Shown here one piece after another: positions 18,756-29,409 of a stretch of DNA of 64,000 nt. The first letter of the stretch is position 1. The number at the start of each line of letters is the position of its first letter. A model generated the notes under the pieces. The model saw only the letters and a list, made by a program, of their open reading frames with translations, was not told where the DNA came from and made no database searches. The DNA is from Streptomyces cellulosae (lineage in GTDB: Bacteria > Actinomycetota > Actinomycetes > Streptomycetales > Streptomycetaceae), in NCBI GenBank assembly GCA_014655195.1, contig BNBH01000001.1, forward strand, positions 62,001 to 126,000. Direction: 5' to 3'. The position numbers and the translations under genes were made by a program.

Positions 18756-21284
18756 ATGTTCCGTACCGCCTTGCGCAACGTCCTCGCGCACAAGGCCCGG
18801 CTCCTGATGACCGTCCTCGCCGTGATGCTCGGCGTGGCCTTCGTCTCGGGGACCCTGGTCTTCACCAACACCCTCTCCGCCGCCCTGCAGAAGCAGTCCG
18901 CCAAGGGCTACGACCATGTCGACGTCGCCGTCTCCCCCGCCTGGAAGGAGGCCGAGGGCGACCGGGTGGGAGAGACGCACCGCCTCACCAGGGAGCTGGT
19001 CGACGACGCCGCCGCCGTGCCCGGCGCCGAGCGGGCGATCGGCGTCGTCTCCGGCTTCACCGCGATCGCCGGCAAGGACGGCAAGCTGATCGGCGACGGC
19101 TTCCAGTCGCAGGGCGGCAACTACTGGGGCGACGACGACCCCCGTTATCCGCTGGCCGAGGGACGCGCCCCGAAGGGCGAGGGCGAGATCATCATCGACT
19201 CCGAGACCGCCCGGCGGGCCGGCTACGAGGTCGGCGACACCGTGCGCATGTCGGTCGACGGCCCCGTGCTGGAGCCGGTGATCACCGGTGTGTTCACCAC
19301 CGACGACGGCAACGTCGCGGCCGGCGGCAGCCTCACCCTGTTCGACACGGCGACCGCGCAGAAGCTGTTCGGCAAGCCGGGCGTCTTCGACGAGATCGAC
19401 GTCCAGGCCAAGGCCGGGGTCACCGAGACGGAACTGCGGGACCAGCTGGAGAAGGCGCTGCCGAAGGGCGCCGTCGACACCGTCACCGGCAAGCAGCTCG
19501 CCGACGACCAGGCGGAGATGATCGCCTCCTCGATGAGCGGTCTGAAGCAGGGGCTGCTGGTCTTCGCCGGGATCTCCCTGTTCGTCGGCACGTTCATCAT
19601 CGCCAACACCTTCACCATGCTGGTCGCCCAGCGCACCAAGGAACTCGCGCTGCTGCGCGCCGTCGGCGCCTCGCGCCGTCAGGTCACCCGCTCGGTGCTG
19701 ATCGAGGCGCTGGTCGTCGGCACGGTCGCCGCCGTCACCGGTCTGCTCGCCGGCATCGGCATCGGCGTCGGACTGCGCTCCCTGATGGGTGTCCTCGACG
19801 CCCCCGTGCCCGACGGCCCACTGATCGTCAGCCCGGGCACGGTCGCCGCCGCGTTCGCCGTCGGCATCCTGGTCACCGTGCTCGCCGCGTGGCTGCCGGG
19901 CCGCCGCGCCGCCAGGATCCCGCCGGTCGCGGCGATGAGCGCGGTGCACGCCAAGGCCACCACCAAGTCGCTCGTGCTGCGCAACACCCTGGGCGCGCTG
20001 CTCTCGGCGGCCGGTGTCGCGGTGGTCCTCACGGCCACCACGATGGACGGCACCGACGGCCAGGCGCCGATGGGTCTCGGCGCGGTGCTGCTGATCATCG
20101 GCGTGTTCGTGCTGACCCCGCTGCTGTCCCGTCCGCTGATCGCCGCCGCCTCGCCGGTGCTGCGCCTGTTCGGGGTCTCCGGCAAGCTGGCCCGGCAGAA
20201 CTCGGTGCGCAACCCGCGCCGCACCGCCGCCACCGCGTCCGCGCTGATGATCGGACTCACTCTGATCACCGGTCTGACGGTGACGGCGGGCAGCCTCCAG
20301 CAGGCCATCGAGAAGCTCGCGGCGTCCTCGATCAAGGCTGACTACACGGTCTCGATGGTGAACTACAACGCGCTGTCCCCGGACGTCGAGAAGACTGTGA
20401 AGGACACCGAGGGCGTGGTCGCCACCAGCCCGATGCGCAACGCGGTCACCCGCGTCGACGGCGAGACCGAGTACGTCACCGGCGTCGACGGCTCCACCGT
20501 CTCCGGCCTGCTGGACCTGCCGGTCCGGCACGGGGCGTTCGAGGTGGCCGGCACCCGGGTGGTCGCGGACGAGACGACCGCGGCGTACTACGGCTGGAAG
20601 GCCGGCGACACCTTCACCCTGGCCTTCGAGGACGGCGCCAAGGAGCGGCTGACGCTCGCCGGCGTCTACGAGTCCAACGAGATGGTCCGCGGCATCCTGC
20701 TCGACACCGCCGTCCTCGGCCCCCACGACAAGGACGCGGCCGACATGCAGGTGCTGGTGAAGACGGCCGACGGCACGTCCGACGCGGTCAAGGACTCGCT
20801 GGAGAAGGCGCTCGGCAGCAACCCGGGCATCGCGGTCCAGGACCGGAAGGACATCTCCGACGAGATCGGCCAGATGTTCACCATCGTCCTGAACATGGTC
20901 TACGGCCTGCTGGCGATGGCGGTGATCGTGGCGGTGCTCGGCGTCGTCAACACGCTGGCGATGTCGGTGTTCGAGCGGTCGCAGGAGATCGGCATGCTGC
21001 GGGCGGTCGGCCTGGACCGGCGGGGCGTGAAGCGCATGGTCCGGCTGGAGTCGATGGTGATCTCCCTGTTCGGCGCCGTCCTCGGTCTCGGTCTGGGCGT
21101 GTTCTTCGGCTGGGCGGCCGGCGAGCTGATCGCCCCGCGGATGGCGACGTATGAACTGGTCGTGCCGTGGGACCGCATGGGCCTGTTCCTGCTGCTCGCG
21201 GCGGTGGTCGGGGTGCTGGCCGCGCTGTGGCCGGCGCGGCGCGCGGCCCGGCTGAACATGCTGCAGGCGATCAAGGCCGAGTAA
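18756..21284 (+). CDS. ABC transporter permease, FtsX/MacB type, duplicated architecture
   Basis: An 842-residue permease with two FtsX-like halves. An N-terminal membrane helix (about 17-37) precedes a MacB-like extracellular domain (about 40-255). Three helices follow (about 260-400), with a conserved cytoplasmic loop LVAQRTKELALLRAVGASRR. The second half has a helix near 485, a second extracellular domain and three more helices, with loop VFERSQEIGMLRAVGLDRR. ATG 18756 is the first codon before MFRTALRNVLAHKARLL. Paralogous to the permease at 44290-46869. Confidence 0.92.
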   Translation: MFRTALRNVLAHKARLLMTVLAVMLGVAFVSGTLVFTNTLSAALQKQSAKGYDHVDVAVSPAWKEAEGDRVGETHRLTRELVDDAAAVPGAERAIGVVSGFTAIAGKDGKLIGDGFQSQGGNYWGDDDPRYPLAEGRAPKGEGEIIIDSETARRAGYEVGDTVRMSVDGPVLEPVITGVFTTDDGNVAAGGSLTLFDTATAQKLFGKPGVFDEIDVQAKAGVTETELRDQLEKALPKGAVDTVTGKQLADDQAEMIASSMSGLKQGLLVFAGISLFVGTFIIANTFTMLVAQRTKELALLRAVGASRRQVTRSVLIEALVVGTVAAVTGLLAGIGIGVGLRSLMGVLDAPVPDGPLIVSPGTVAAAFAVGILVTVLAAWLPGRRAARIPPVAAMSAVHAKATTKSLVLRNTLGALLSAAGVAVVLTATTMDGTDGQAPMGLGAVLLIIGVFVLTPLLSRPLIAAASPVLRLFGVSGKLARQNSVRNPRRTAATASALMIGLTLITGLTVTAGSLQQAIEKLAASSIKADYTVSMVNYNALSPDVEKTVKDTEGVVATSPMRNAVTRVDGETEYVTGVDGSTVSGLLDLPVRHGAFEVAGTRVVADETTAAYYGWKAGDTFTLAFEDGAKERLTLAGVYESNEMVRGILLDTAVLGPHDKDAADMQVLVKTADGTSDAVKDSLEKALGSNPGIAVQDRKDISDEIGQMFTIVLNMVYGLLAMAVIVAVLGVVNTLAMSVFERSQEIGMLRAVGLDRRGVKRMVRLESMVISLFGAVLGLGLGVFFGWAAGELIAPRMATYELVVPWDRMGLFLLLAAVVGVLAALWPARRAARLNMLQAIKAE

Positions 21285-21302
21285 CCGGCGCCTCCGAGCA
21301 CG

Positions 21303-21334
21303 ACGGGCCCTGCTCCCCCTGGAGCGGGGCCCGT
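21303..21334. terminator. bidirectional hairpin between ABC permease and cfa-like gene
   Basis: ACGGGCCC-TGCTCC and GGAGCG-GGGCCCGT arms with a 4-base loop between convergent genes. Confidence 0.6.
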
Positions 21335-21349
21335 TCTCGTGCGCCCGGG

Positions 21350-22648
21350 TCAGGTCCAGACGCGGCTGCGCAGCGGCAGTCCGGAGGCGCCGGACTCGGG
21401 CGTGCGCACGGCGACGACCTGGTTCACGCCGATGCGGTTGCGTTCGAAGGCGAGCGCGGAGGCGGCCATGTAGAGCTGCCAGACCCGGGTCCGCCCGGGC
21501 CCGGCGAGGGCGACCGCGCGCGCCCGGTCCGCCTCCAGGTTGGCCACCCAGCGGCGCAGGGTGAGGGCGTAGTGCTCGCGCAGGGACTCCACGTCGCGGA
21601 CCTCGAACCCGGCGCGCTCCAGCAGGGTGACGGTGGTGCCGAGCGGGGCCAGCTCGCCGTCGGGGAAGACGTAGGCGTCGATGAACTCGTCGACCTGGTA
21701 CGCGGACTCGTCGCGCCGGGGACGGCGGGCGATCTGGTGGTTGAGCAGTCGGCCGCCCGGCTTCAGCAGCCGGTGCAGGACGGTCGCGTACTCCAGGTAC
21801 CGCTCGGAGCCGACGTGTTCGGCCATACCGATGGAGGAGATCGCGTCGTACGGGCCGTCCCCGACGTCCCGGTAGTCCTGGACGCGGATCTCCACGCGGT
21901 CGGTGAGCCCTTCCTCCGCGATCCGCTTGCGGGCGTAGGCGGCCTGCTCCTGGGACAGGGTGATGCCGACGACGCTCACCCCGTGCTCGCGGGCCGCGTG
22001 GATCGCCATGGAACCCCAGCCGCAGCCGACGTCCAGCAGCCGCTGCCCGGGCCGCAGGGCGAGCTTGCGGGCGACCAGTTCCAGCTTGTCGTGCTGGGCC
22101 TGTTCGAGCGTGGCCTCCGGGGACGGGGCGGGCCAGTAGGCGCAGGAGTACACCATGGACGGGCCGAGGACGATCTCGTAGAAGTCGTTGCCGACGTCGT
22201 AGTGGTGGCTGATGGCGCGCTTGTCGCTGCGCTTGGTGTGCAGACCGCGGCGGGGCCTGCGGACCTCCTCGCGGGGCGGGGCGGGCGGCAGCGGCGGGCC
22301 CGCCATCGCCAGCAGCCGGCGCACCGCCGAGATGAACTCCGGGTCGCGCAGGGACTGGGCGAGGCCGGGGGCGTCCTCGTCGCGTTCCCAGATGCTCCCG
22401 GCGAGCAGGTCCAGCGCGGTGTAGAGGTCGCCCTCGATCGTCAGGTCTCCGGCCACCCAGGCGCGGGCCAGACCCAGCTCGCCCGGCTTGAACAGCAGGC
22501 GGCGCAGGGCGCGCCGGTTGCGCACGACCAGGACGGGGGCCTCCGGGGGGCCGGCTTCCGAGCCGTCCCAGGTGCGGACACGCACCGGAAGGGGTGCGCC
22601 GAGCAACTGCTCGAGAATGCCTTTCAGCCGCGAGGCGGCGTCTGCCAT
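21350..22648 (-). CDS. cyclopropane-fatty-acyl-phospholipid synthase family methyltransferase
   Basis: A 432-residue SAM-dependent enzyme of the Cfa family, expected to add a methylene across double bonds of membrane phospholipid acyl chains, or a related methyl transfer. The N-terminal lipid-binding half carries the KRSDKRAISHHYDVGNDFYE lead-in typical of the family. Motif I is LLDVGCGWGSMAIHAA, followed by GITLSQEQAAYARKR, DYRDV and the SIGMAEHVGSERY segment with its conserved Glu/His. ATG 22648 has GGAGGTG upstream. Terminators flank both sides, so it is monocistronic. Confidence 0.9.
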   Translation of the reverse strand: MADAASRLKGILEQLLGAPLPVRVRTWDGSEAGPPEAPVLVVRNRRALRRLLFKPGELGLARAWVAGDLTIEGDLYTALDLLAGSIWERDEDAPGLAQSLRDPEFISAVRRLLAMAGPPLPPAPPREEVRRPRRGLHTKRSDKRAISHHYDVGNDFYEIVLGPSMVYSCAYWPAPSPEATLEQAQHDKLELVARKLALRPGQRLLDVGCGWGSMAIHAAREHGVSVVGITLSQEQAAYARKRIAEEGLTDRVEIRVQDYRDVGDGPYDAISSIGMAEHVGSERYLEYATVLHRLLKPGGRLLNHQIARRPRRDESAYQVDEFIDAYVFPDGELAPLGTTVTLLERAGFEVRDVESLREHYALTLRRWVANLEADRARAVALAGPGRTRVWQLYMAASALAFERNRIGVNQVVAVRTPESGASGLPLRSRVWT

Positions 22649-22785
22649 GGTGTACACCTCCGTGACCGGATCCCGGAATGTCGTCAACCATGTGAACACC
22701 GCGGCGCGGCCGTGACAGTCCCCGGCGCGCGTCATCTTCGGGCAAAACACGGAAACGCAACCCGCGGGGAGTCCCCCGGAACACG

Positions 22786-22829
22786 CCGAAGGGGCCGCCC
22801 GCACCACGGATGGCGGGCGGCCCCTTCGG
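22786..22829. terminator. terminator downstream of ndh
   Basis: Perfect 17-base arms (CCGAAGGGGCCGCCCGC and its complement) with a 10-base loop, 35 bases past the ndh stop on the minus strand. Confidence 0.75.
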
Positions 22830-22864
22830 GGGTGTCCTACGGGTGACCTGGGGGTGACCCCGGG

Positions 22865-24253
22865 TCAGGAGGCCTTGGCCTCGGTCTTCTTCGGCTCGGC
22901 CTTGGCGGCGGGCGCCGGGGCCGGCTTGGCCGCCTCGTAGAACTCCTCGCGCGGGGACTCGATCGCGCCCAGGGACACGACCTCGCGCTTGAGGAACATG
23001 CCGAGGGTCCAGTCGGCGAAGATCCGGATCTTGCGGTTCCAGGTCGGCATGGCCAGACCGTGGTAGCCACGGTGCATGTACCAGGCGAGCCGGCCCTTGA
23101 GCTTGATCTTGAACTTGCCCATCACGATCATCGCGACGCCCTTGTGCAGGCCGAGGCCCGCGACCGCGCCCTTGTTGGCGTGGCTGTACTCCTTCTGCGG
23201 GAAGCCCCGCATGCCGGAGATCACGTTGTCGCCGAGGACCTTGGCCTGGCGCAGCGCGTGCTGGGCGTTCGGCGGGCACCAGGCGTTCTCGTTGCCGGCC
23301 TTGCGGCCCACGAGGTCCGGAACCTGGGCGTTGTCGCCCGCGGCCCAGATGTAGTCGGTGCCCTTGACCTGGAGCGTCGGCTCGGTGTCGACGTGGCCGC
23401 GCGGGCCGAGCGGCAGGCCGAAGCGGGCCAGCGCCGGGTTGGGCTTGACGCCCGCGGTCCACACGATGGTGCCGGCGTCGACCTCGAGGCCGTTCTTCAG
23501 CACCACGTGGCCGTCGACGCAGGAGTCCATGGAGGTGGACAGGTAGACCTCGACGCCGCGGCTCTCGAGGTGCTCCTTGCCGTACGTGCCGAGCTTCGGA
23601 CCCACCTCGGGGAGGATCTTGTCGGCGGCGTCGACGAGGATGAAGCGCATGTCCTCGCGGGACACCGTCTTGTAGTACTTGGCCGCGTCCCGGGCCATGT
23701 CCTCGACCTCGCCGATGGTCTCGGCGCCGGCGAAGCCGCCGCCCACGAAGACGAAGGTGAGCGCCTTGCGGCGGATCTCCTCGTCCGTGGTGGAGTCGGC
23801 CTTGTCGAGCTGCTCGAGGACGTGGTTGCGCAGGCCGATGGCCTCCTCGACGCCCTTCATGCCGATGCCCTGCTCGGCGAGGCCGGGGATCGGGAAGGTA
23901 CGGGAGACCGCGCCGAGCGCGATCACCAGGTAGTCGAAGGGCAGCTCGTACGCCTCACCCACCAGGGGGGCGATCGTGGCGACCTTGCGGTCCTGGTCGA
24001 TGGTGGTGACCCGGCCGGTGAGGACCTCCGCCTTGGGAAGCACGCGCCGCAACGGGACGACGACGTGCCGCGGGGAGATGCTGCCGGCGGCGGCTTCGGG
24101 GAGGAAGGGCTGGTAGGTCATGTACGACCGCGGGTCGACGACGGTGACGGTCGCCTCGCCGTAACGCATCTTCTTCTGGATGCGCCGAGCTGCGTACAGG
24201 CCTACGTACCCACCGCCTACTACGAGGATCCTGGGACGCTCCGTGGTGCTCAT
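22865..24253 (-). CDS. ndh: type II NADH dehydrogenase (NDH-2)
   Basis: A 462-residue monotopic membrane flavoenzyme that oxidises NADH and reduces menaquinone without proton pumping. FAD-binding ILVVGGGYVGLYAAR is at the N-terminus. The NADH-binding Rossmann segment is FVFVGGGFAGAETIGE, and WAAGDNAQVPD is the second FAD contact. The C-terminal region (residues about 390-430, YMHRGYHGLAMPTWNRK) includes the amphipathic membrane-binding part; an Ala/Pro/Lys tail follows. ATG 24253 is chosen because the conserved ERPRILVVGGG follows. The upstream gap contains two Rex-like operators, consistent with control by NADH/NAD+ ratio. Confidence 0.93.
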   Translation of the reverse strand: MSTTERPRILVVGGGYVGLYAARRIQKKMRYGEATVTVVDPRSYMTYQPFLPEAAAGSISPRHVVVPLRRVLPKAEVLTGRVTTIDQDRKVATIAPLVGEAYELPFDYLVIALGAVSRTFPIPGLAEQGIGMKGVEEAIGLRNHVLEQLDKADSTTDEEIRRKALTFVFVGGGFAGAETIGEVEDMARDAAKYYKTVSREDMRFILVDAADKILPEVGPKLGTYGKEHLESRGVEVYLSTSMDSCVDGHVVLKNGLEVDAGTIVWTAGVKPNPALARFGLPLGPRGHVDTEPTLQVKGTDYIWAAGDNAQVPDLVGRKAGNENAWCPPNAQHALRQAKVLGDNVISGMRGFPQKEYSHANKGAVAGLGLHKGVAMIVMGKFKIKLKGRLAWYMHRGYHGLAMPTWNRKIRIFADWTLGMFLKREVVSLGAIESPREEFYEAAKPAPAPAAKAEPKKTEAKAS

Positions 24254-24381
24254 GCCATCGAGTATCCACCCGCCTGAGGGGGGTACCTCGTGCGCCCCTT
24301 CACAAGCTCCGGCAGGGCCTGTGCTACCATCCCCCGCTTCTTGATCCAGATCACAGTCCGGATCGGGAACCGGGCTCCCGC

Positions 24382-24396
24382 TTGACACGTTGTCAA
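24382..24396. promoter_or_regulatory. inverted repeat TTGACA-CGT-TGTCAA
   Basis: Perfect 6-base arms, each reading TTGACA on one strand, about 130 bases before ndh. It could be a -35 box on the minus strand or a regulator site; no clear -10 is seen at 16-18 bases. Confidence 0.4.
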
Positions 24397-24491
24397 TGCC
24401 GCGTGAGCTGCCTCTCTGCGGTCCGGGGCGGCCCGTGAGGCCGACCGGGCGGTCGGCGCGAGGGGTGCACAGGGGCCGTTCGCCACCCTCT

Positions 24492-24507
24492 TCTGAACGT
24501 GTTCAAA
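24492..24507. promoter_or_regulatory. second, weaker Rex-like operator
   Basis: TCTGAACGTGTTCAAA matches 13 of 16 positions of the Streptomyces Rex consensus TGTGAACGCGTTCACA. Confidence 0.5.
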
Positions 24508-24571
24508 GGGGTGTTGAGCGCCCGAACGGGTCATTCGGCCCCTCTCCTTCGCCCTCTCGGGGCCAATTCCT

Positions 24572-24587
24572 TGTGAAGAACTTCACG
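24572..24587. promoter_or_regulatory. Rex-like operator (ROP)
   Basis: TGTGAAGAACTTCACG keeps both TGTGAA and TTCAC half-sites of the Rex consensus TGTGAACGCGTTCACA with the same 4-base spacer. It lies upstream of ndh; Rex represses respiratory genes when NADH is low. Confidence 0.65.
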
Positions 24588-24696
24588 AACTTTCCCGGAG
24601 AGGCCCGTCCCGAGGGGCCGGAAGGCCCCCCGGAGCGCCGCTCAAACGCTATCCCGACTGCTCAGCGGAGTGCTACCGACTGGTAACAAAAGAGAG

Positions 24697-25641
24697 CTAG
24701 GCCACGGACCAGGCGATCCCGTCCAGGATGTCGTGCTCCGACACCACGACCTCCTCGGCGCCCGTCCGCTCCATGATCGCCAGCAGCACCAGGGCCCCCG
24801 CGCCGATCACGTCGACCCGGCCCGGATGCATGGACGGCGCCGCGGCCCGCTCGGCGTGGGTGGAGCGCAGCAGCCACTCGGTGATCTCGCGGACCCGCTC
24901 GCGGGAGACGCGGGAGTGGTGGATGGCCGCCGAGTCGTACTCGGGCAGGTCCTGGGCGATCGCCGACACGGTGGTGACGGACCCCGCGAGGCCCACCAGC
25001 GTCCGCGCCTCGCGCAGCGGCACCGCCTCCTCCGCCCGGTCCAGGGCGGCCTCGATGTCGGCGCGCATCGCCGCGATCTGCTCCTCGGTGGGCGGGTCCG
25101 TCACGGCCCCGTCCACCACCAGGTGGCGCTCGGTCATGCGGACGCAGCCGACGTCCACGGAGCGGGCGGCGCGTACACGGTCGTCGCCGACGACGAACTC
25201 GGTGGAGCCGCCGCCGATGTCCACCACCAGGAACGGCCGGCGCAGGTCGTCGCGGCCGGTCAGCTCCTTGGTGGCGCCGGTGAAGGAGAACTCCGCCTCC
25301 TGGTCGCCGGTGATCACCTCGGGCTCCACGCCGAGGATGTCCACCACCCCGCGCACGAAGTCGTCGCGGTTCTCCGCGTCACGGGAGGCCGAGGTGGCGA
25401 CGAAGCGCAGGTGCTCCGAGGCTCCGTGCTTCTCGATGATCTCCGCGTACTCGCGGCAGGCGGCGAAGGTGCGCTCCAGCGCCTCCGGGGCCAGCCGGCC
25501 GGTGCGGTCGACGCCCTGGCCGAGCCGCACGATCGTCATCCGCCGGTCCAGATCGGTGAGTTCGCCGGTCGCCGGGTCGGCGTCGGCCACCAGCAGACGG
25601 ATGGAGTTCGTGCCGCAGTCGATGGCGGCGACCCGGGTCAC
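24697..25641 (-). CDS. ppx: Ppx/GppA phosphatase family (exopolyphosphatase-like)
   Basis: A 314-residue member of the ASKHA-fold Ppx/GppA family, hydrolysing polyphosphate or pppGpp. Motifs are AAIDCGTNSIRLLVAD (phosphate-1), the EVITGDQEAEFSFTG region, VVDIGGGSTEF (phosphate-2) and VGLAGSVTT. It is a short actinobacterial form lacking the extra C-terminal domain of E. coli Ppx. GTG 25641 overlaps the upstream DUF501 stop by four bases (GTGA), implying coupled translation. It is last in a minus-strand run eno-divIC-DUF501-ppx that is conserved in actinobacteria. Confidence 0.9.
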   Translation of the reverse strand: MTRVAAIDCGTNSIRLLVADADPATGELTDLDRRMTIVRLGQGVDRTGRLAPEALERTFAACREYAEIIEKHGASEHLRFVATSASRDAENRDDFVRGVVDILGVEPEVITGDQEAEFSFTGATKELTGRDDLRRPFLVVDIGGGSTEFVVGDDRVRAARSVDVGCVRMTERHLVVDGAVTDPPTEEQIAAMRADIEAALDRAEEAVPLREARTLVGLAGSVTTVSAIAQDLPEYDSAAIHHSRVSRERVREITEWLLRSTHAERAAAPSMHPGRVDVIGAGALVLLAIMERTGAEEVVVSEHDILDGIAWSVA

Positions 25642-26171
25642 TTGGCGTCCCCCTCGGCCGCGGGCGTCACGCAGGGGCCCTTGGCCCACCACTCCGGCAG
25701 CATCGCCAGCGCCTCGTCGCCGAGCGGGTTGACGCCCGGTCCGGCGGCCAGCGAGTGCGCCACGAGGACGTGCAGGCACTTCACCCGGTCCGGCATGCCG
25801 CCGGCGCTGGGGAAGTTCTTCAGCTCCTCGATCTCGTCGCGGCGCCGGATGTAGTCCTCGTGCGCCGCGCGGTAGGCGGCGGCCAGCTCCGGGTCGGCGG
25901 CCAGCCGCTCGGTCATCTCCTTCATCACGCCGTTCGCCTCCAGCGTGCCGATCGCGGAGTTCGCCCGCGGGCACGTCAGGTAGTACAGCGTCGGGAAGGG
26001 CGTGCCGTCGGGCAGCCGCGGGGCGGTCTCCACGACGTCCGGCTGCCCGCAGGGACAGCGGTGCGCGATGGCGCGCAGCCCGCGCGGGGGCCGGCCGAGC
26101 TGCTGCTTGAAGGCCTCGACGTCCGCGTCGGTGGGCTCGGTGCGCGGCGTCGTGGGCGGAGGGGTGTCCAT
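25638..26171 (-). CDS. DUF501 domain protein
   Basis: A 177-residue protein with the DUF501 pattern: an N-terminal FKQQLGRPPRGLRAIAHRCP, CGQPDVVETAPRLPDGTPFP, then YYLTCPRANSAIGTLEANGV, and a C-terminal ELKNFPSAGGMPDRVKCLHV stretch. The conserved Cys residues could bind a metal. ATG 26171 precedes MDTPPPTTP. It sits 29 bases after divIC and overlaps ppx. No function is established that I know of; genetic neighbourhood with divIC, eno and ppx is strongly conserved. Confidence 0.85.
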   Translation of the reverse strand: MDTPPPTTPRTEPTDADVEAFKQQLGRPPRGLRAIAHRCPCGQPDVVETAPRLPDGTPFPTLYYLTCPRANSAIGTLEANGVMKEMTERLAADPELAAAYRAAHEDYIRRRDEIEELKNFPSAGGMPDRVKCLHVLVAHSLAAGPGVNPLGDEALAMLPEWWAKGPCVTPAAEGDAK

Positions 26172-26200
26172 ACGTGTCTTTCTGCGGTGTTCCGTCGGAA

Positions 26201-26677
26201 TCACTGGGCGGCGGCGTCGGCCTTGTCGACGCCGTCCCAGACGTTGGCGTACCAGGGGCGGTCGGCGGCCCGGAGGTCGCCGCGCGTGGTCCCGGCACCG
26301 GTCGGGTCGACGACGATGTAGCCGGTCTCCCCCGGCATGACGTAGTGCAGGCGCCTGCGGATCTCCTGCTCGGCGTACGCGTCGTCCTGCCAGCGGGCCT
26401 TGAGGTCGCGCAGCCGTTCGACCCGGCGGCGGGTCTCGTCCTGCTCCTTCTGCAGGTCGGCGATCTCCGCGCGCTGGGCGACGTACTGCCGCATCGGGTA
26501 GGCGAGGGCCACGACCAGGGAGCAGAGGACCAGGGCGAGCAGGGCCGCGCGGCCGGTCAGCCGGGAGCGGCGGGCCTGCCGCTTGGTCTGCGAGCGGTAG
26601 ACCCGGGCCGCGGTCTGCTCACCGATCAGCCGGATCCTGGTCGCGGTGGAGAAACGGTCCCGGTCCTTCACCGCCAT
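26201..26677 (-). CDS. divIC: septum formation initiator, DivIC/FtsB family
   Basis: A 158-residue bitopic membrane protein of the divisome. A basic cytoplasmic N-terminus is followed by one membrane helix (residues about 42-61, RAALLALVLCSLVVALAYPM) and a leucine-zipper-like extracellular coiled coil (about 66-95, QRAEIADLQKEQDETRRRVE), then the FtsB-type segment EIRRRLHYVMPGETGYIVVD. It works with FtsL/FtsQ homologues at the septum. ATG 26677 is chosen over an upstream GTG/ATG because MAVKDRDRF is conserved. In S. coelicolor this protein is needed for efficient division in some conditions. Confidence 0.88.
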   Translation of the reverse strand: MAVKDRDRFSTATRIRLIGEQTAARVYRSQTKRQARRSRLTGRAALLALVLCSLVVALAYPMRQYVAQRAEIADLQKEQDETRRRVERLRDLKARWQDDAYAEQEIRRRLHYVMPGETGYIVVDPTGAGTTRGDLRAADRPWYANVWDGVDKADAAAQ

Positions 26678-26708
26678 GTTCCCGCCTCTCGTTCGCTGTC
26701 CTACGCGC

Positions 26709-26751
26709 GTACGTCCCCGCACACGGTACGGGACCGGGTACGGGGACGTAC
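26709..26751. terminator. hairpin between eno and divIC
   Basis: Arms GTACGTCCCCG and CGGGGACGTAC with a 21-base loop, 27 bases after eno on the minus strand. May attenuate read-through into divIC. Confidence 0.5.
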
Positions 26752-26777
26752 GTACGACGCTTCCTGCGGGGGTGAGG

Positions 26778-28121
<1,344 letters not shown>

Positions 28122-28187
28122 CTAACCGGCTCCGGGCGTTCGGCCATCTCGCCGCCCGCCTCATGGACAGAACAGAGCGTAAATTGT

Positions 28188-28199
28188 TTCCGTACGGAA
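28188..28199. promoter_or_regulatory. palindrome upstream of eno
   Basis: TTCCGTACGGAA, a perfect 12-base palindrome in an AT-richer patch about 130 bases before eno. Unknown binding protein. Confidence 0.3.
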
Positions 28200-28244
28200 C
28201 AAAGCCGTCTCGGCAAACCGTGACCGGAATGCGTCCGGACATGA

Positions 28245-28288
28245 CCCCGCCCCGGTGCGCACGGGGGAAGAAACGCACCGGGGCGGGG
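28245..28288 (-). terminator. terminator after rpfA
   Basis: Perfect 15-base arms (CCCCGCCCCGGTGCG and CGCACCGGGGCGGGG) with a 14-base loop, about 40 bases beyond the rpfA stop on the minus strand. Confidence 0.75.
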
Positions 28289-28327
28289 AGCCCGTGGGGG
28301 GGACGGGAGGGACCTCGCGGTCTGCCC

Positions 28328-29409
<1,082 letters not shown>

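Larger units (their letters stand above)
24254..24696. other. 443-base ndh upstream region
   Basis: Non-coding stretch between ndh and ppx, both on the minus strand. It holds two Rex-like palindromes (24492-24507 and 24572-24587) and the perfect inverted repeat TTGACA-CGT-TGTCAA (24382-24396). I see no gene. Confidence 0.7.

Noticed and set aside
19143..19150. TTA in the ABC permease gene (possible bldA dependence)
   Set aside because: The triplet spans CGT TAT, so it is not an in-frame leucine codon. Similar hits at 59041, 60686 and 60783 are also out of frame.
18573..23462. A very long open frame on the minus strand opposite the ABC permease
   Set aside because: It is a high-GC shadow: Arg/Asp/Gly/Val-rich low-complexity protein overlapping well-supported genes with clear motifs.
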